From positions 1 through 17,158 of the forward strand of contig DCEX01000020.1 of NCBI GenBank assembly GCA_002315015.1: a stretch of 17,158 bases of DNA. The letters are read 5' to 3'. Under the pieces are notes generated by a model. The model was not told where the DNA came from and did no database searches. It was given only the letters and a program-made list of their open reading frames with translations. Positions within the stretch are counted from its first letter, which is position 1. Each line of letters starts with the position of its first letter. Shown here piece by piece: positions 15,749 to 17,158 of this stretch. Source of the stretch: Faecalibacterium sp. UBA1819. GTDB taxonomy: Bacteria > Bacillota > Clostridia > Oscillospirales > Ruminococcaceae. The translations under genes were made by a program, and so were the position numbers.

Positions 15749-16771
15749 ATGCGAAAAGGTGATACCATTTTATTTGAACATCCGCCCGCCGTAATCGGCT
15801 GGGGCAGTGCCGCCGGAAAAAAGGAAAGTGAAGGCCCGCTTTCGGCGGAATTTGACGCGCTTTACCCCGACACACGCATGGGGCAAACCACATGGGAAGC
15901 AGCCGAACAGGCGTTTGCCCGCAGCGCTTTGGAAACGGCGCTGCAAAAATCTCATTTGCGGGCATCCCACCTCGACGGCGTCTTTGCGGGCGACTTACAA
16001 TGTCAATGCACCGCGTCAGGCTATCTCATGCGCAGTGTCGATACCCCGTTTTTAGGGCTTTACGGCGCTTGCAGCACGTTTGCCGAAGGAATGGGGCTGG
16101 CCGCTTGTTTCGTTGCGGCACACGCCATGCGCCGCGCCGCCGTTTGCACGTCCAGCCACTTTTGTTCTGCCGAACGCCAGTTCCGCACTCCGCTGGACTA
16201 CGGCGGCAAGCGCACACCCACCTCTCAGTGGACGGTGACGGGCGCAGGGTGTGCCGTTTTGTCGGAAGGCGACTGTGCAAAACACCCGTGCATTACTAAG
16301 GCCGTGTTTGGACGTGTGCGCGATTTTGAGGTAAAAGATATCAATAATATGGGCGCGGCGATGGCGCCCGCCGCCTATGAAACCTTGCGGCGATTTTTTC
16401 GGGACACTCAAACGGTCCCTGCGGATTACGACCGCATTTACACCGGCGACCTTGGCATTGTCGGCACACGGCTTCTGCGCACTCTTTTGGAGCGGGACGG
16501 CTTCGCGCTGGACAATCATTCCGACTGCGGCATGATGGTATTTGACCGCGAGACGCAAAACGTCGGTGCAGGCGGCTCCGGGGCGGGATGCAGTGCCGCC
16601 GTGTTCTGCGCACACATTCTGCCGCGCCTTTCCGACGGCCGCATGAAGCGCTGTCTGCTTCTGTCCACGGGAGCGCTGATGAGCCAAATTACGTCTTTGC
16701 AAGGCGAAAGCATACCGGGTGTTGCACATCTCGTTGAGATTTGCGCCCCGATGAAGGAGGAACAACCATGA
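15749..16771 (+). CDS. spoVAD: Stage V sporulation protein AD (SpoVAD)
   Basis: SpoVAD is the dipicolinic-acid-binding subunit of the SpoVA complex, on the inner spore membrane. The 340-residue protein matches the usual length and has the thiolase-like fold signature of SpoVAD (PF07451): GLYGACSTFAEGMGLAACFVA with C108 at the position of the family's conserved GACST cysteine, HFCSAERQFRTPLDYG (137-152), TVTGAGCAVLSEG, NNMGAAMAPAA, YTGDLGIVG, DCGMMVFD, and a C-terminal LLLSTGALMSQ-type segment leading to GESIPGVAHLVEI. The ATG at 15749 has AGGAGG eight bases upstream; the open frame extends further upstream but that part looks non-coding. It overlaps spoVAE by ATGA. spoVAC, normally its immediate upstream neighbour, is 2.6 kb away. 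Confidence 0.96.
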   Translation: MRKGDTILFEHPPAVIGWGSAAGKKESEGPLSAEFDALYPDTRMGQTTWEAAEQAFARSALETALQKSHLRASHLDGVFAGDLQCQCTASGYLMRSVDTPFLGLYGACSTFAEGMGLAACFVAAHAMRRAAVCTSSHFCSAERQFRTPLDYGGKRTPTSQWTVTGAGCAVLSEGDCAKHPCITKAVFGRVRDFEVKDINNMGAAMAPAAYETLRRFFRDTQTVPADYDRIYTGDLGIVGTRLLRTLLERDGFALDNHSDCGMMVFDRETQNVGAGGSGAGCSAAVFCAHILPRLSDGRMKRCLLLSTGALMSQITSLQGESIPGVAHLVEICAPMKEEQP

Positions 16772-17124
16772 ACTATGTTTGGGCTTTTGTGGTCGGCGGC
16801 GCATTTTGTGTGCTGGGTCAGCTGTTAATCGACCTCACTAAGCTCACGCCCGCGCGTATTTTAGTGGCGTTCGTCGTGAGCGGTGTGGTTTTGTCGGCGC
16901 TGGGGCTGTATGAGCCGCTGGCAGAATTTGCGGGCGCAGGCGCAACCGTGCCTTTGCTTGGCTTTGGCCATCTTTTGGCGCAAGGCGTGCTGGACGCGGT
17001 GGCTGAGCGCGGCCTTTTGGGAGCGCTCACCGGCGGATTTACTGCCGCAGCCGCAGGCATTACCGCCAGCCTTACTACCGGCTTTCTGCTTGCAGTCGTG
17101 TCCAAAAGCCGCGACCAATGCTGA
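16768..17124 (+). CDS. spoVAE: Stage V sporulation protein AE (SpoVAEB type)
   Basis: This 118-residue membrane protein is the SpoVAE(B) channel subunit that acts with SpoVAC and SpoVAD in dipicolinate transport. It has hydrophobic helices at about 2-22, 30-47 and 83-112 and the loop AGAGATVPLLGFGH (55-68), which is shared with SpoVAC and shows the two are paralogues (PF03862). The length matches the family. The ATG at 16768 overlaps the spoVAD stop codon, and AAGGAGG lies seven bases upstream, so translation is coupled. The stop at 17122-17124 leaves only 34 bases of window, in which no complete terminator is visible. Confidence 0.94.
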   Translation: MNYVWAFVVGGAFCVLGQLLIDLTKLTPARILVAFVVSGVVLSALGLYEPLAEFAGAGATVPLLGFGHLLAQGVLDAVAERGLLGALTGGFTAAAAGITASLTTGFLLAVVSKSRDQC

Positions 17125-17158
17125 ATATCTTCACAAGGAAAGGGCTGCCGCGCAGAAT

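Noticed and set aside
17125..17158. Start of another gene or terminator after spoVAE.
   Set aside because: Only 34 bases remain; an AAGGAAAGG is present but no start codon or complete hairpin can be read.

Overview
The window looks like chromosome from an endospore-forming, anaerobic, low-oxygen-adapted member of the Clostridia, probably an Oscillospiraceae/Ruminococcaceae-type organism. The reasons are the Gram-positive order hrcA-grpE-dnaK-dnaJ with a CIRCE operator, a DnaK lacking the Gram-negative-type insertion near residue 75, three spoVA spore genes, a flavodiiron oxygen/NO reductase, TTGACA-N17-TATAAT promoters, and coding DNA that is moderately GC-rich between AT-rich intergenic gaps. 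The taxon is an inference; the window contains no rRNA sequence to settle it. There is no mobile element, CRISPR array, tRNA or phage gene.

Layout. Bases 1-518 hold no gene. They carry three tandem near-consensus sigma-A promoters pointing left out of the window, most likely the promoter block of an rRNA operon. Bases 480-5515 are the heat-shock operon on the minus strand: CIRCE/promoter, hrcA, grpE, dnaK, a structured 250-base gap, dnaJ and a hairpin terminator. Divergent from it on the plus strand are a C_GCAxxG_C_C cysteine-rich putative redox protein (5699-6196) and a flavodiiron protein (6385-7578) with its own promoter and structured leader. These end against two back-to-back terminators.

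Bases 7713-12464 hold a four-gene, translationally coupled minus-strand operon: ABC ATPase, ABC-2 permease, GldG-like auxiliary protein and DUF4340 protein, resembling the GldA/GldF/GldG type of transporter with an added extracytoplasmic subunit. Its substrate is unknown.

Bases 12600-17124 contain the spore dipicolinic-acid channel genes, in an unusual split form. spoVAC stands alone behind a good sigma-G promoter and ends at its own terminator. It is followed by a small four-helix membrane protein of unknown function, then a convergent GH13 alpha-glucosidase (oligo-1,6-glucosidase type) on the minus strand. Only after that come spoVAD and spoVAE, overlapping by ATGA. In the usual arrangement spoVAC, spoVAD and spoVAE(B) are contiguous, so two unrelated transcription units, one of opposite polarity, lie inside what is normally one operon.

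Most of the window is made of recognisable families. The least explained parts are the GldAFG/DUF4340 cassette with its acidic ATPase tail, the 4-TM protein with a forced TTG start, the split spoVA locus, and several regulatory structures: the triple promoter block, the dnaK-dnaJ gap, the fprA leader, and an inverted repeat in the alpha-glucosidase promoter region. I found no convincing wholly new biological system.
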